Part shown: positions 1 to 11,309 of the stretch, piece after piece
Layout: each line of letters opens with the position of its first letter
Position numbering within the stretch: the stretch's first letter is position 1
DNA from: Bombardia bombarda
Taxonomy: Eukaryota > Ascomycota > Sordariomycetes > Sordariales > Lasiosphaeriaceae
Direction: 5' to 3'
DNA length: 64,000 nt
Assembly (NCBI GenBank): GCA_030512295.1
Contig: JAULSR010000011.1
Span: 1 to 64,000, forward strand
Translations under genes and position numbers: made by a program
The notes under the pieces: generated by a model
What the model was told of the DNA's origin: nothing
The model's database searches: none
Seen by the model: the letters and a program-made list of their open reading frames with translations, nothing else

Positions 1-1530
1 GGTTAAAACCAGTCAAGGGACGGGGTGATGTTGAGCGTTGTTGGGCCAGCCTTGGACGTTGCTGGACTGCCCGTTCAGGCGCTGGACAACCCTGAAAAGG
101 CGCTCATGCTACGCAAGGAACCGCCGTTACTGCAGAGATCAAGCAGAGATCAAGCACTGATCTGCGCTGGACGCCGCTGTGTTCGCGCAGAATGGCGCTG
201 TTTTTGTGCAGGATGGTACGAATCTAGCAAACATCATCAAATCAGCGCCAATTGGCATCTCGCAGGCTTCTCGCGAATTTTTACGCTGTCAGATGATCAT
301 GGGACCCACCAGGCCTTAGCTGTGGATGGTCTTAGGAAACAGCACGATTAGCTGAGATGATCATGGAAGTCAAGTGATTCAGCTGTTGTCGACGTTAGAA
401 GTCGCCAACTCTCCCTGTTGATGATCTTGGGAAACACCACGTTCAGCTGTGATGACCAAGGAAGAAGTCACGTAATTGAAGCTGTTTTGACGATCGTGGA
501 AAACACCAGGATTAGCACTGGAATACCATCGAGAAACGCCAAGTTCAGCTGTTGACGACATAGAACACGCCAAGATTCGCTATTGACTATATAGAAAACA
601 CCAGGATTAGCAGTGGACCAGGATTAGCAGTGGAATATCACTGAGAAACGCCAGCACTGCCTTTGAATGACCTTGGAAAGCATCATCATCACAACTCTCT
701 AATAGACACCCGCTGTCACTGGGTGAGCACCTACATCCGTTGTGCCGTTCACGACAGCTTCCTTCCTGCGCAATTGGGCCCCACGGGATGCCCCCCTGCG
801 GTTGGTTTTCGAAGCCGGGATAGCCGTCGACTGCGTTCGCCCTCGCTCACCTTTTACACCATGGCTGTGACTGGATGTGCGCCAGGCGTCGCTCTCGGAT
901 GGTTACGTGAGAGAGTCCTCAGTGCGGTTACCCTTCTTTCTTGTTGTGGTCTTTCTTCGGCGGCCTGGCTGAGCTGTTTGGTGTAATCCATGGTATGCAG
1001 CCTTTGCCGCTCCTTCGCCCCTGGGATGGGGGTGGCCCGGGATGCCGGCCAACTTGGACCACTTCCCTCACGGCGTGGTCTTGGTCGGCATATCCGTAGG
1101 CTCGCCGCCATTGCCACTGCAGTCTGGAGCTGCTCCATGTTGTTCAGCGAATCCTGTCTGGCGCCATCGCTCCTTTGCGCACTTGGCGTCCTTGAGGCCG
1201 AGTGTCTCAGCAACATGGTCCCAGTTCGTGTCCGGCTTGACGGTGGTGGTTGTCGAGCCTGTGTACATGCAGTTGCTCGATATGAAGGACGAGCGTGACG
1301 TCCCAGACGCCTCAGATCACCCGACAGATCACCCGACAGATGCCGAGGGCCAGAACGAGGTCCAGTCCTGAATTAAGGGAATGCGGCACCTGGGAGGACC
1401 TCGAAAGATGACCTGAACCAAGCCATCGAAGGACGCACCTTCTGGCCGGAATTCGGTGATAGCCATCACAGATTACTCTCGCATCATCGACGAACCTGTC
1501 GTCGAGCCAATGCGCGCCATCATCAACAAG
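1..1530. other. gene-poor stretch with degenerate minisatellite
   Basis: I find no convincing gene here. Between about 300 and 660 a degenerate unit of roughly 30-45 bases recurs: variants of GAAACACCAGGATTAGCAGTGG and GAAACGCCAAGTTCAGCTG, each followed by a GAC/GATC-type linker. The short open frames (about 100 codons) overlap on both strands and show no domain or splice structure, so I treat them as chance. The rest, 660-1530, shows nothing I can name. Confidence 0.5.
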
Positions 1531-1673
1531 ATAAATGAAGATTCTCGTGAAGCTGGCTTCAGTTGGACTCTATTATCAACAAGAGAAAGTGAAGTCATCA
1601 CGAGAAATCAAAAGCTTCTCCTCGATTTCGAGCGAGAGAAAAAGAAGCTTCTCGTCGAGAATCTTCGAGCGTT

Positions 1674-2015
1674 ATTTGGTCTTTCTATGGCTCTCTGTAA
1701 CCTCTCGTCGAGAATCTTCGAGCGTTATTTGGTCTTTCTTATGGCTCTCTGTAACCTCTCACGAAGTCCTTCGGCCCCTTTTTAGTCTTGCTACGGCTCT
1801 CTTTATCCCCCTTTTAGAGTTTTCGATACTCTCTTTGACCTCCCTTTGGTCGTCATAAGGCTCTCTGCAACCCCTTTTGGAGTTTTCAAAACTCTCTCTG
1901 ACATCCCCTTGGTCTATCTACGGCTCTCTTCGAACTCTCACCAAATCCACCAATCTTCATTTAGTCTTTCAAACAGCTCTCTGGAACCCGTTCTTATCTT
2001 TCTACGACTCTTGAT
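1674..2015. repeat. degenerate minisatellite, unit about 52-65 bases
   Basis: About six imperfect tandem copies of a unit that starts TTTGGTCTTTCTATGGCTCTC and continues with a T/C-rich tail. The first two copies, near 1674 and 1726, are almost identical and include the shared piece GAGAATCTTCGAGCGTTAT. Later copies drift strongly. The copies do not keep a common reading frame, so a coding repeat is unlikely. Confidence 0.7.
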
Positions 2016-2270
2016 AACCTCTCACAGAATCCTGAGCGAGACTACATGTTTGGGGTGCCAGGAAAGGCTTCTTCGAGCGGGCGGAAGCCCCTCGAGTTCC
2101 TGCCACGACTCTGGTCTTCTTGCCGCTAGTGCTGCGGTCTTCTTGCCTCTGGTTCTGTGGCTTTCTTTCTGCTGTGCCGGGAGTTTCTAAGATGTGTGTG
2201 GTCCCAGGGGGGTGGTCGAGCAGATCGTGGATGCTGGTCGTCAGAACGGACGCACTGCCCCAGGAAGATT

Positions 2271-2390
2271 TCAATTCCACTGTGCGTCGGAGTATCTCTT
2301 GATATCCTCCTCGCTGTACCCCGCGCACCCGCCGCAGGTGCAGCAGAAGCCGTACTTCAAATACAGCCGATGGCCGGGATAACCGCAACT
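2271..2390 (-). pseudogene. fragment of a SET-domain gene (C-terminal end)
   Basis: On the minus strand the frame ending in a stop at 2271 reads a segment with YGFCCTCGGCAGYS followed by EDIKRY and DAQWN. This closely matches the C-terminus of the intact SET-domain gene at 25244-25906 (YGFCCTCGGCAGYS, EDIKKH, DAQWN). Nucleotide similarity runs past the stop codon: both continue AATTGAAATC, then a few bases, then CTGGGGCAGTG. The copy therefore came from duplication of genomic DNA and not of a coding unit. The catalytic SET core is absent upstream, so this is a dead tail fragment. Confidence 0.75.
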
Positions 2391-2399
2391 ACCTCTCGA

Positions 2400-5300
2400 G
2401 CAACTACCCTCTCTGCCTCTTACTTCGTTTACTCCCTCTTCGTTGACCCAAACACATCTCACAGCACCTTCAACAGCTAAGATGGCGTCAGAGGCCCCCA
2501 ACGCCGCCGACGACGCCGTCCCCAGCACCGCCGAAGACGCCGTCCCCAACACCGCCGTCCAGAGCTTCCACATCGAAGCCGACACCATCAACGACTGAGG
2601 TGTGATCGACGATGCCGTCATGCTCGCCGGTCTCCTGATCCTACTGGCAGGCGTCGAGAATCCCAATGCCAACGGCAGCCAATAGAGGACTCAGCCAGTG
2701 AGCCGGAGGTAGGGTAGGCATATAGGAAGCTCGCGGCTCAACGATCAGTCTGCTGACTGGCTTTGGCAATGGGGCTCTCTTCGGATTCTCGATGTCAATA
2801 ATGGATTCTTGAAGTTAACATTGGATTCTAGGAAGAGAGACTCGTTAAAACCATGGACACGAGGTGTAGTGGAAGCTAAGGCCTCATGACCTAGGTTGCT
2901 CACCAGTATTAGCAATGTGGCTCTTATATGTCAACATTGGATTTTTAATATCACCATTGGATTGTGCGAAGACAGACTCTATCAAGCCATGGACCTGAGG
3001 TGTATTGGATGCCAAGCCTTACAAACTGGGTTGCTGGCTGGCGTTGGCATTGGAATTCTTGATTAATTTGGTTCTTCAGCAACTGCCGGGCTGGCGCGAG
3101 AGGGCAGCACATCAAAAAGATCGTCTTCATCTTCGTAATCTTCGTCCTCCTCACCGATTCCATCTGGCGGACGGCTTTGATGATGAACGAAAACAGTTCG
3201 AGGACAATCGTCCCGAATTCGACGCAGGTCCCCTTTCGATACATAGTGAGGGGATCAATCTGAGAGAGATGGACGTTCAAAATTTCCATTCGCTCTCAGG
3301 AAATTACGGCCTCCCGACCTAGGTAGGTAAATAGGTAGGTAGGGGCCCTGGGTATGTGAACTCACTTGGAGTTGTGACTACAGCTACACCTAAAAGTCCG
3401 TTGCGGGGGTGATGTCTGGTGGATTAAACCCCCACCAGGCACGCCTCCGCGGTGACCTGAAAAGGAAGCCCTGTCTCTATTCATGGATTGCTGCTTCTGC
3501 GTGGTTCCCTACGGTCTGCCGGGGTGTCGCCGTCAGCAGCAAGCACCACCTCAGCACCATATGTCACCGCACATGGCACTTGTGTCCCCCGCGGTGGCGG
3601 CATCTGAGAAGACTCTGTAGGCGTAAGGGAGTACCCCATGTGCGCCGAGGAGAGGGCTATGTGGACGCCTGGTTGCTATGTGGCCAGACTTGCCAAAAGC
3701 CACCGGGGGATCCCGCCAGTTGGGGAAGCCATCACTGGCTGATACCTCCTGGTTGGGCCTCCTTAGAGGGGGAAACGGATGCGGACCGCGGCGAGACTGG
3801 CTCATATGCGCCGGACGAGCCGCGCGCCCGCGCAAGCCTCACGGCTGCCAACCAAATGACTAGAGATCTCTTCTGCCCTGAAACACGGGCAGTTGGCCAA
3901 CCCCTGGCGCACGATAGTTACCTGGTTGATCCTACCAGTACCGTAGTCATAGACCTGTCTTGGAATATGAGTCTGTTCCGATGAACGCCGAGATCCAGCA
4001 TCAGAGTTGTTCTCGGGCGAGCAAGGACAACTTTCGACATCAAGGACTACAGGAAGGAACCGCTGGCAACAATATCCACCAAAACAACTCCAGGTAGCAC
4101 CCCGGCGTCGGAAACCGTTCACGATCTGTCACGTGTTTTACTGTTTCTTGACAGAACTTCAACCCAGGCAACAAGTCAATACCTCAAACCGGAAAGTTGA
4201 CAGTTCTTTACCTCATATTTTCTTCTTTGGGTGCCAACTATATCCTCTGGCTCAGAACTCTCCACCATGTCACCATGTTCAGCAAATTCACGACCAAAAC
4301 CTTCAATGTGCGGTGTCGCTGAGAGGGGTCGGGGGTCACAGTTGTGCTTAGTAAACAGGCGGTGAAATAAGCAAGTTGAGTGATAAAAGGGTTCCACATA
4401 TTTTGAAGTCTTTGTCGAAATGCTGACCATTCTCAACCATAGGTAATTTGCTGGTAAATTGCTACCGAGTTGGGCTTTATCGACTTTGACGAACATTTGA
4501 GATCACGTCCCCCAAACCCCAAGAGAGCCGGCGTTGATGATCGATGCACTTTTACTTCATACTTCGATTCGGCATGGAACCAACAATCAAAGCACTGTTG
4601 CTGTACAAAACAGTTGTCTTCTGCCAACCATTGCCACATATCACCAACGGCCCGCCGACTGCAACACAAAAGCCACGTGCAGGACAAATAACCACTACCA
4701 AGGTACTCTCATTACAAGTTTTCTGAGAGTAAGTACATGTACTTCCCGGCTTTCATATCACATCTTGGTCTCAATCTCGCATGATTTCGACATCTTCTCC
4801 TGCCGCTCTCTCCTGGGGACACGATAAACCGCCAAAACAAACACCCACACTCTCCTCCTGGCAGCGTTTCACCATATCATATGGCACTGATTTGTATAGC
4901 ATCGACAACCTTCGCATCAATTCCTGTCGACAGTCTCCATCCCCTGCACTTTATTGGAACCAAGCCAAACCGCCGAAATGTCCACAACCCCCCTCTTGAT
5001 AGAGCCTTACAGCATGTCATCGGCCAACTCCCATGATATTGACAACCTATTTGCCACTCTTTCACGAGAGCGGATGGACGGCCGTGTTACCCTCAAGGAG
5101 ATTTCATCAAATTTACTTCTACCCGTGAAAAGGTACGGGCAGGCAGATTCCTCGTCAAAGACATCACCACGACGAATTTTGCATCCATTGGTTCAAGCTA
5201 ACCGGTAAACTCGAAGGCACATTCATCCAGGGGCATATCTATCTTTGGCGATGAACAGCTCATACCCAGGCCTTTGAGTTGAGCAAGACTTGCCTTGCAG

Positions 5301-6240
5301 CACTTCATTGGAGAGAAAACAACTGCCATCCAGTTGTTTGTAGGTGGTCTTCCCTCACACAACCGTCATGATGGTCTCAAAGAGGTCATCATGATTCTCT
5401 TTCTGCTTGGGCATTTTTAAGAGCAAATCTGACTTTCATGGTGGCTTTGAGAGAATACCACATATCTCCCGCCACAAAGAAATTGCATGTGTGCAAGCCG
5501 ATGTCCCTTGAAGGCCCCAAAGAATCCACCGCAACTTTCTTTCCCCCTGGGTATTCCCAATATTATGCCTGACTGCTATGATAACCTCAAAGAGGTTATC
5601 GAGAGAGAATCCTTCGCCTGGCACTTCTTGTATATGCGCAGGTTGATACGGCATCAAAGAGATCATGGCAGATCTTTGCAGCTTGGCAGCTGTGTCGCCA
5701 TCCGCTGGCTTGATACATATACCGACAGCATCTCACCACAGTTCATGCGACAGCTTTTTCCTTCCTATCTTTGGTCAATCTTCCCCACCACTCTTTCATG
5801 AAAACGGACTACATCACCATCTTAGACCTGAAACGTCACTCAAAGGTTCTGTTTGCTTGGGTGTTGTCTGAGTGTCACTGAGGGGGTCAACACAAATCCG
5901 TCGCTACTCGGAGATTTTGCTTGTCACAATAAGGGCCCTAAAGAGCTCATCTTGAGTCATTTTATGAGACTCCTTCCCATACATGAGCATTTGGTATGAG
6001 TTTACTGGCTGAATGTCTGGACTAGCTCAATCCATGTCTCTCACATTGAGCTGCTTCAGCCAACATATCGTGTGGCATGGAGAAGCAACAACATGAGAGA
6101 CCAGCCAGGCCAGAAAAGAACAAATCGGCCGGGAACTACCGTCTTAATCAACTCGGACGGGACACATAACTCACACCACCACTTTCAAATAGCTAAGTCT
6201 TTTCATATCTGTCTTTTTCACTCTTTTTTATCCTCCTATT
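2400..6240. other. gene-free stretch
   Basis: No supportable gene. Many frames of 60-190 codons overlap on both strands without known motifs; the longest, at 3409-3984 on the plus strand, has no recognisable domain. Between about 5340 and 5960 a phrase resembling CTCAAAGAGGTCATC recurs in diverged form (near 5379, 5587, 5653 and 5939), which suggests an old degenerate repeat. A short 18S-like scrap at 3919-3960 is listed separately. Confidence 0.5.
3919..3960 (+). pseudogene. relic resembling the 5' end of 18S rRNA
   Basis: The sequence TACCTGGTTGATCCTACCAG, then GTAGTCATA and TGTCT, resembles the conserved first 35-40 bases of eukaryotic 18S rRNA (TACCTGGTTGATCCTGCCAG, then TAGTCATA, then TTGTCT). 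It carries a G-to-A change and a few extra bases, and similarity is lost right after it. It is not a functional rRNA gene. It could be a truncated, mutated rDNA copy. Confidence 0.5.
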
Positions 6241-6264
6241 TCTGTCTCTCCTTGTTCTCTCTCT

Positions 6265-6360
6265 CCTGTTCTCTCTCTCCTGTTCTCCCTCTCCTGTTCT
6301 CTCTCTCCTGTTCTCTCTCTCCTGTTCTCCCTCTCCTGTTCTCTCTCTCCTGTTCTCCCT
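6265..6360. repeat. 14-bp pyrimidine tandem repeat
   Basis: About seven copies of CTGTTCTCTCTCTC, alternating with a CTGTTCTCCCTCTC variant. This is simple-sequence DNA with no coding role visible. Confidence 0.9.
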
Positions 6361-6608
6361 CCACCTATTTTGTCTAGCGAACTTAGCCGCTCGGTGGAGG
6401 GAATTGTCGGAAAGACGACGATTGGTCCTGCATGAGTCCCTGTCGCTGCTCGGGAACAGCAGGTGGTAAGGTATCCGTTTCTCCCTCTCGTTCCTTGTTG
6501 TCACAACCAATCTCGACAACCACTCTCAGATCTCCATCTTGACAGCCACATCCTCCTCTCCCTCCCCACCACCCTCCATCAGCTCGCTGACGAGCCTAGC
6601 AAGCGCCG

Positions 6609-6990
6609 CTAGCACCAAGAGTCCCTACGCCACTCGAAGGTTTCCCGCTTGTTCAGCCATTTTTCCATCATAAACCCCTCCACCAATCTAACCAGGGCCA
6701 TATCGCTCTCTTCGGCGCTCATCATTCCCACTGCTGCCGGCAGCCTCTCTACTTTGCCCGTAAAGTCGGAGACATAGTTTGACTTGGGCTTTTTGCAGCC
6801 ATCGCCACAATTCAAGCACTACAGCCCTCCAGTTTGTTGTCGTGCCCACGGGAATGATCAACTCCGGCCCCTCCGCAAACGGCCCCACCAGACATTACGG
6901 AGAGCAACGCCCGTCTGCGGCCCATGGCGGCAGGTATTGCGGTACTCCGGCACGCCATTGGTCCACGGCCTCGGCGGTCCTGCCTCGTTA
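6609..6990 (-). pseudogene. truncated, frameshifted amidase fragment
   Basis: Pieces in different minus-strand frames match the C-terminal part of the amidase at 61665-63961. One frame gives WTNGVPEYRNT and DGPQ-like text (amidase: WTNGVPDYRDT, DGPQ). Another gives PFAEGPELIIPVGTT (amidase: PYAEAPELVIPVGTT). A third gives YVSDFTGKVERLPAAVG followed by ALVRLVE (amidase: YVSKFTGKTERLPAAVG, ALARLVS). Their order matches the intact gene, but the frame changes at least twice and an insertion separates PVGTT from YVS. The N-terminal catalytic region is missing. This is a decayed partial copy. Confidence 0.85.
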
Positions 6991-7067
6991 AGGCTCTTAA
7001 AGACTCTGGCAACCCCTGAAGTCTTATCATCTCTTCGGCCTGATCCACAATTCCGCCGTGCCAACAT

Positions 7068-7145
7068 CAACATCAACATCAACTCCAACAATAATCTCAA
7101 CAACAATCTCAACAACAATCTCAACAACAATCTCAACAACAACTT
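7068..7145. repeat. AAC-rich 12-bp tandem repeat
   Basis: CAACATCAACATCAACATC passes into about four copies of AACAACAATCTC. It is a simple repeat next to the amidase relic. Confidence 0.85.
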
Positions 7146-7329
7146 CAGCGTCCCCCACGACCTCTCACCGCAAAAGCCTCGGGAAACCTCTGCCTCCAAC
7201 ACAGCAATCGTGATCCTCTCGTGCTGTTGACCTCGACAATCCTAAATCCCCTCACAGCTCCAGAGCAGACGAAGTGAAGGAAAAAAGAAACAAAGAGGAA
7301 ATCCGAAAAGCTCTGAGCGGGACCCTGCC

Positions 7330-7624
7330 TACCTACCTCCCTACCCTCACCGCTCCAATATTCACAAGTATGGTACGAATACTCGTCAACGTCCTCTGCT
7401 TGCTCAGTTTTGGCATTGAATGCCGCGAGCTGGGCTTTGTATGTCTCGTATGACATGACCCTGACCGCCTTCCGGGCCTTGTAGCTGGAAGCTACACTTC
7501 CTAGAAAGCTGATGAGGATATTGACGCGCAGCTTTTTATCCGACTCTTGCTCCAACATAGACGCCCTACAGCTACAGCAGCTCTCAGCGGTTCTCGAGTT
7601 AGTAGAGACAATCCTCAATGCCAC
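7330..7624 (-). CDS. unidentified possible coding segment
   Basis: A minus-strand frame from 7624 reads through about 90 codons of ordinary, non-repetitive composition. It includes the segments SMLEQESDKKLRVNILISF, SYKARKAVRVMSYETYK and AQLAAFNAKTEQAEDVDEY. I do not recognise a family. Downstream it degenerates into sequence that looks non-coding, and no clear splice site ends it. It may be an exon of a decayed gene. It lies between the amidase relic and a stretch that is acidic on the plus strand. Confidence 0.25.
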
Positions 7625-7724
7625 CCACTCGCTCTCTCCCTTGGAGGAGGCCGCGGAGGAGGTCGTCGAGGAAGACGACTACTACGAGATGGAGCTTTAC
7701 GAGGAGGAGGAGTATGCCGCATAA

Positions 7725-9960
7725 GAGAGGAGGGTTCCAGAGCCGACACCCGGCAATAGATACCCCCAGCTGGCAACCACAGTGGCGCAGCCGCTGCTTG
7801 TAAAGGAGATCCAAGACCAGGTCGTCGCGGTCATGAGAGCCCTCGGGCACGAAGACGTGAACTGGGATTCAGGACCAAGACGTGAACCGGGATTCAAGAC
7901 CAAGACGTGAACTGGGATTCAGGACCACCCAGCGGTCGCAATTCCCACATACCTCAACGCTCAGCTCGATGCCAGCTCAGCCTAGCTAGGGTGGGGGTAT
8001 GGAGCAGAGCTGAGCTCAACATCTTGCCGTTCAAGCTCGAGCCACAGGTCTTTGAAGTCTCCAGCTCTTGCTCCTCACGAATTGCATCGTCAACCCGTAC
8101 ATCTCCATACAGTTGGCTTGGGATGGGACAGCTAAATAGTCGCCTTCTCACAGCCTTGATAATACTGAATAACTCTTGCGAACCTCACCACCAGTCCTCG
8201 GCTTTGGTCCCTAGATCACGCTATTTATCGAATACTATCGTCGTTGATGGAAAGGCTTCGTGTTCGGCTTGGGATGATTTGGCATGTCGAATCTATCTTT
8301 ATCAACGAGAAATTCTGCATCATCACCGGTTTGCTTGCCTCGCAATCCACGCAAAATAGCGCCCTCCTCCTCTGTCATGTCGTTTCCATCCTTCAACCGC
8401 TGGGTGGAAATCCCCAGGGTACCCACCTTCTACGGGACTGTGGCTCTCCAGCCTGGTGTTGGTGGAGAGCCCGGTGGTCAGGCGGTCTCGCCGTTGCTGG
8501 AGAGTAGCGCACCTCCTCTGCTGCCAACTCGCCATTTGTTGGTCACCATCGCCGTCGCTGACAGGCTTTGGATCCTCCATTCGTTCTAAACGGCGCGCTC
8601 CTCATCTGTCATGTCATTCTCTTCCACGGCTGGTTGGAACTGGATCCGGGCTTCTGAGGAACTGCTGGGTCTCCCGGGTTGTGCTGGTGGAGAGCCCAGT
8701 GGTCGGACACCGGCTCGACGCTCAGTGCCGTCAGTGGTCTCGGCAAAGAGCGGAGGAATTGTCTGTTGATGGTTTGATCTTATTGCTGTTTTTGGACAGA
8801 GCATGGTGGTCTGACACCCGCTCGGCGGCATACAGACCTGGCAGCCGGATGGTCACTCGACGCTCAGTACCATCGGTGGTCTCGGCAAAGAGTGGAGGAA
8901 TTGTCGTGGCTCGTTGGTCCGAGGGGGCGTTCGGGTGGCAAGAAAGGCAGTCAATGGCCGCGGTTGTGGGAGTTGTAACGCTTGGGCGTCATTTTGATGA
9001 TCGAATTTGAAGGGGACAGAGGTGATGTCGTGGTGTGTGCTGGTTGAAGGGGTCTACGATGAAGATGAGGGATGGCGGGCTCGGCGCCGCCCCTCAACTA
9101 AACGAAGAAGCCCGGGTGATCCGGTCTAGCTAGGTCAGGGGGTGTTGACATCTGGTTGACGCGGGGTGACCCAAGGCTGCTGATTCCATGACAACTGACC
9201 GACACTGGGTTTCTCGAGGTTGGCCACCCCGAATCGACTCGTTTTTTTCTGTTGCTGGTTCCGAATCGCGTCGTCTTTCCTACAGCTTGTCACTATTGGT
9301 CGTTCAAAACCTCCTCTCTTGCAAAACTGGTCTCTCAAAATACAGGAATCTGCCATCCGAAGATTTCGATATTCACTCAAGTTCCGTCGTCTGGCGAAGA
9401 GGCATTGCCGTCAGGGGTGTGTCCATCGTTAAATCTGACTCGACAAGGACCCCTACCTACCTAGTAGGTTGGGCTTCCAGAGAACCGTCTTCCCAGTCCC
9501 CGAACCCGGCCTAATGTTTGGAGATTGGGTCTGCTTGGGTTGGTTATAAAATTGGGGGCATGCCCCAACCGACTGTAGTCGAAGGACCGCAGCTAGGAGT
9601 GGTTGTCGTTATCAAGGCCGTGGAAATGATGCTGCAGGTTGTGCAGCAGCGGTGACAGCTGTGACCATTGCGACCGCGGTTGCGGCTTCGACTGCGACTG
9701 CGCGACGGCAGTCTGGCAATAGCAGGACGGCGTCGCGAGGAAGTCTGTCAGTTGAAGGCTTCTTTCGCTCTGGTGCGAACTATTGTCAGTTAGACGACGG
9801 GTCCCATGATGGGCTCGTTGTCGCACTGCGGCAGGCCCGACCCAGTGGATGTCGAGGCCGATGTTGCCTGTAAGAGTTACGAAGGCGGCGGTGCCAGCAT
9901 GAAGCAGTGGTAGTGCCAGTGGGCGGGGAGGTGGTGCCCTGGGGCGAGAGCCGGGAAGAC
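7725..9960. other. gene-free stretch with local duplications
   Basis: No gene supported. Two kinds of diverged local duplication are visible. Near 8355-8475 and again near 8590-8705, a CTCCTC-TCTGTCATGTC phrase is followed by a TGG-TGGAA phrase and later by GCTGGTG and GGAGAGCCC. Near 8717-8763 and again at 8858-8905, CGACGCTCAGT is followed by GGTCTCGGCAAAGAG and GGAGGAATTGTC. Shorter repeats (ACGTGAACTGGGATTCAGGACC) lie at 7855-7925. Confidence 0.55.
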
Positions 9961-9984
9961 CGCAGTCCGGGGGCACCATCTGCT

Positions 9985-10190
9985 GGCTGGAGTGGCCGTG
10001 GTTGGCATTGGGATCTTTCCCATCGCATCGCGCTTCAACCACGCATGCGATGAGAAACGAAACGTCAACTATACGTTCAACGAGCAGGAGAACACCATGG
10101 TGTTCAAGGTGCACCGACCGGCGGCAGCCCTGCGCACCTGTACTCGATGTACGGCTTCTGTTGCACCTGCGGCGAGTCCGAGGGCGGTTA
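9985..10190 (+). pseudogene. fragment of a SET-domain gene (catalytic core)
   Basis: The plus-strand frame reads GIGIFPIASRFNHAC, EKRNVNYTFNE and MVFKVHRP. It then shifts frame, and similarity to the C-terminus continues (CTGTACTCGATGTACGGCTTCTG). It matches exon 2 of the intact gene at 25244-25906, where the text is AIFLIASRFNHAC, EKRNVNYAYDE and MVFRVHRP. The segment encoding the GTELLISYGG part is missing, and the frame is broken after HRP. It keeps the SET signature NHAC but cannot be a complete enzyme. Confidence 0.8.
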
Positions 10191-10269
10191 TACCGTATGC
10201 TCTCGCTCGGCCGTGAATAAAATACCCCCTCGCTCGGCGACGAACAAAATCTAGGCCGGCACGCCTCCC

Positions 10270-10800
10270 TCGCTCAGCCATGAACAAAATCCAGGTCGAA
10301 GTCCGTCGCCGTGGCTCCCCTGGGCACGGGACAGCTTTCGAAATCATCGCCACGCGTCGAGGTATCATCGGCGGGAGTCTCAAAGCCCGTCGTCCGTCTC
10401 TCTCCTATGATCGGCAGGATTCTCAATGCCAGTCATCCCTTGATCCCTTGTTGACGGCATAACTTCGACGCCATCGCCACTCGTCCAGCCATAGACAGCA
10501 AGGATCTCAAGCCCGTCCCCATCACTTTTGTATCGACGGCAGGAATCTCAACACCAGTCGCCCCTCGCTCTCTTATGATCGGCAGGATGTTGAGGCCACC
10601 GCCACTCGTCCAGCTATGGACAGCAGGAGTCTCAGGGCCCTTCATCATTCGCTCTCTCTTATTATCGGCAGGGATTTTCGAAGTCATTGCCAGTCGTTCA
10701 GATATGAATAGCGGCATTCTCGAAGCTATCACCAGTCGTACAGGTATCGACAACAGGAATCCCGAAGTTATCGTCATTCTTACAGTTACAGTCAACCAGA
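10270..10800. repeat. degenerate minisatellite, unit about 55-60 bases
   Basis: Imperfect tandem copies built around CTCTCCTATGATCGGCAGGA, with TCTCAA/GGCC-CCAGTCG and a linker naming CCCCTCGCTC or CACTCGTCCAG. The unit recurs near 10395, 10515, 10570, 10610, 10665 and 10735. It lies between a SET fragment and the VCSDC fragment, and no frame is conserved along the copies. Confidence 0.65.
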
Positions 10801-10934
10801 CTTTCAACGCCGATCGCCCCTCGCTCCCCTATTGACGACAGAATTAGCATCAACGACAGACTCCCCACCCAGCTCAGACTCCAGCTTCACATACCTTCCC
10901 ACCAACCCTCCACCTTCTCCGCCCTTGCTGTCAT

Positions 10935-11045
10935 CTCCCCTCGCTGGGGGGTCGTTGAGACGACCGGCCGGGTTCGGGACGAAGGGCTTTATGATGCAGT
11001 CGCTGCACACCTGCAGGACCGCTATTGATGAGAGCAGCGACGGCT
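10935..11045 (-). pseudogene. 'VCSDC' segment, copy 1, function unknown
   Basis: On the minus strand the text AVLQVCSDCIIK, then PNP and GRLNDP, is nearly identical to a plus-strand segment at 27910-27995 (AVLQVCSDCIIK, PNP, GRLNDP). At nucleotide level the two share long runs, such as GCGGTCCTGCAGGTGTGCAG and CGACTGCATCATAAAGC. The close Cys pair (CSDC) could suggest metal binding, but I recognise no family. The flanks differ: here it runs into a glycine-rich stretch, at 28 kb into a lysine-rich C-terminus. Both may be remnants of one duplicated gene. Confidence 0.55.
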
Positions 11046-11309
11046 GCACGTTGATGCTGGTTCTGGTGTAGGTGGTGCTGTGTATGGTCATGGTCGTGGT
11101 CGTGGTGGTCCGCCTGCATGCACATGATGTCGTATGTGAGGCGAGGCGAGGCTGGGGAGGTAGGTAGGTGGTGGGTTGAGTTGGAGGCGAGGCGCGTGGG
11201 TGGCTTGGTGGCAAGGACGAGCGAGGATCGGGATGTGCAGGAGGGGAGGAAGGGGACGGGGGTGCGGTCGAATGGGGTGAGGTTGGCGGTGGCCGAACCC
11301 TTTTTGTCA

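Noticed and set aside
3409..3984. 191-codon plus-strand frame
   Set aside because: It contains the 18S-like relic, and its composition and lack of motifs point to chance openness.
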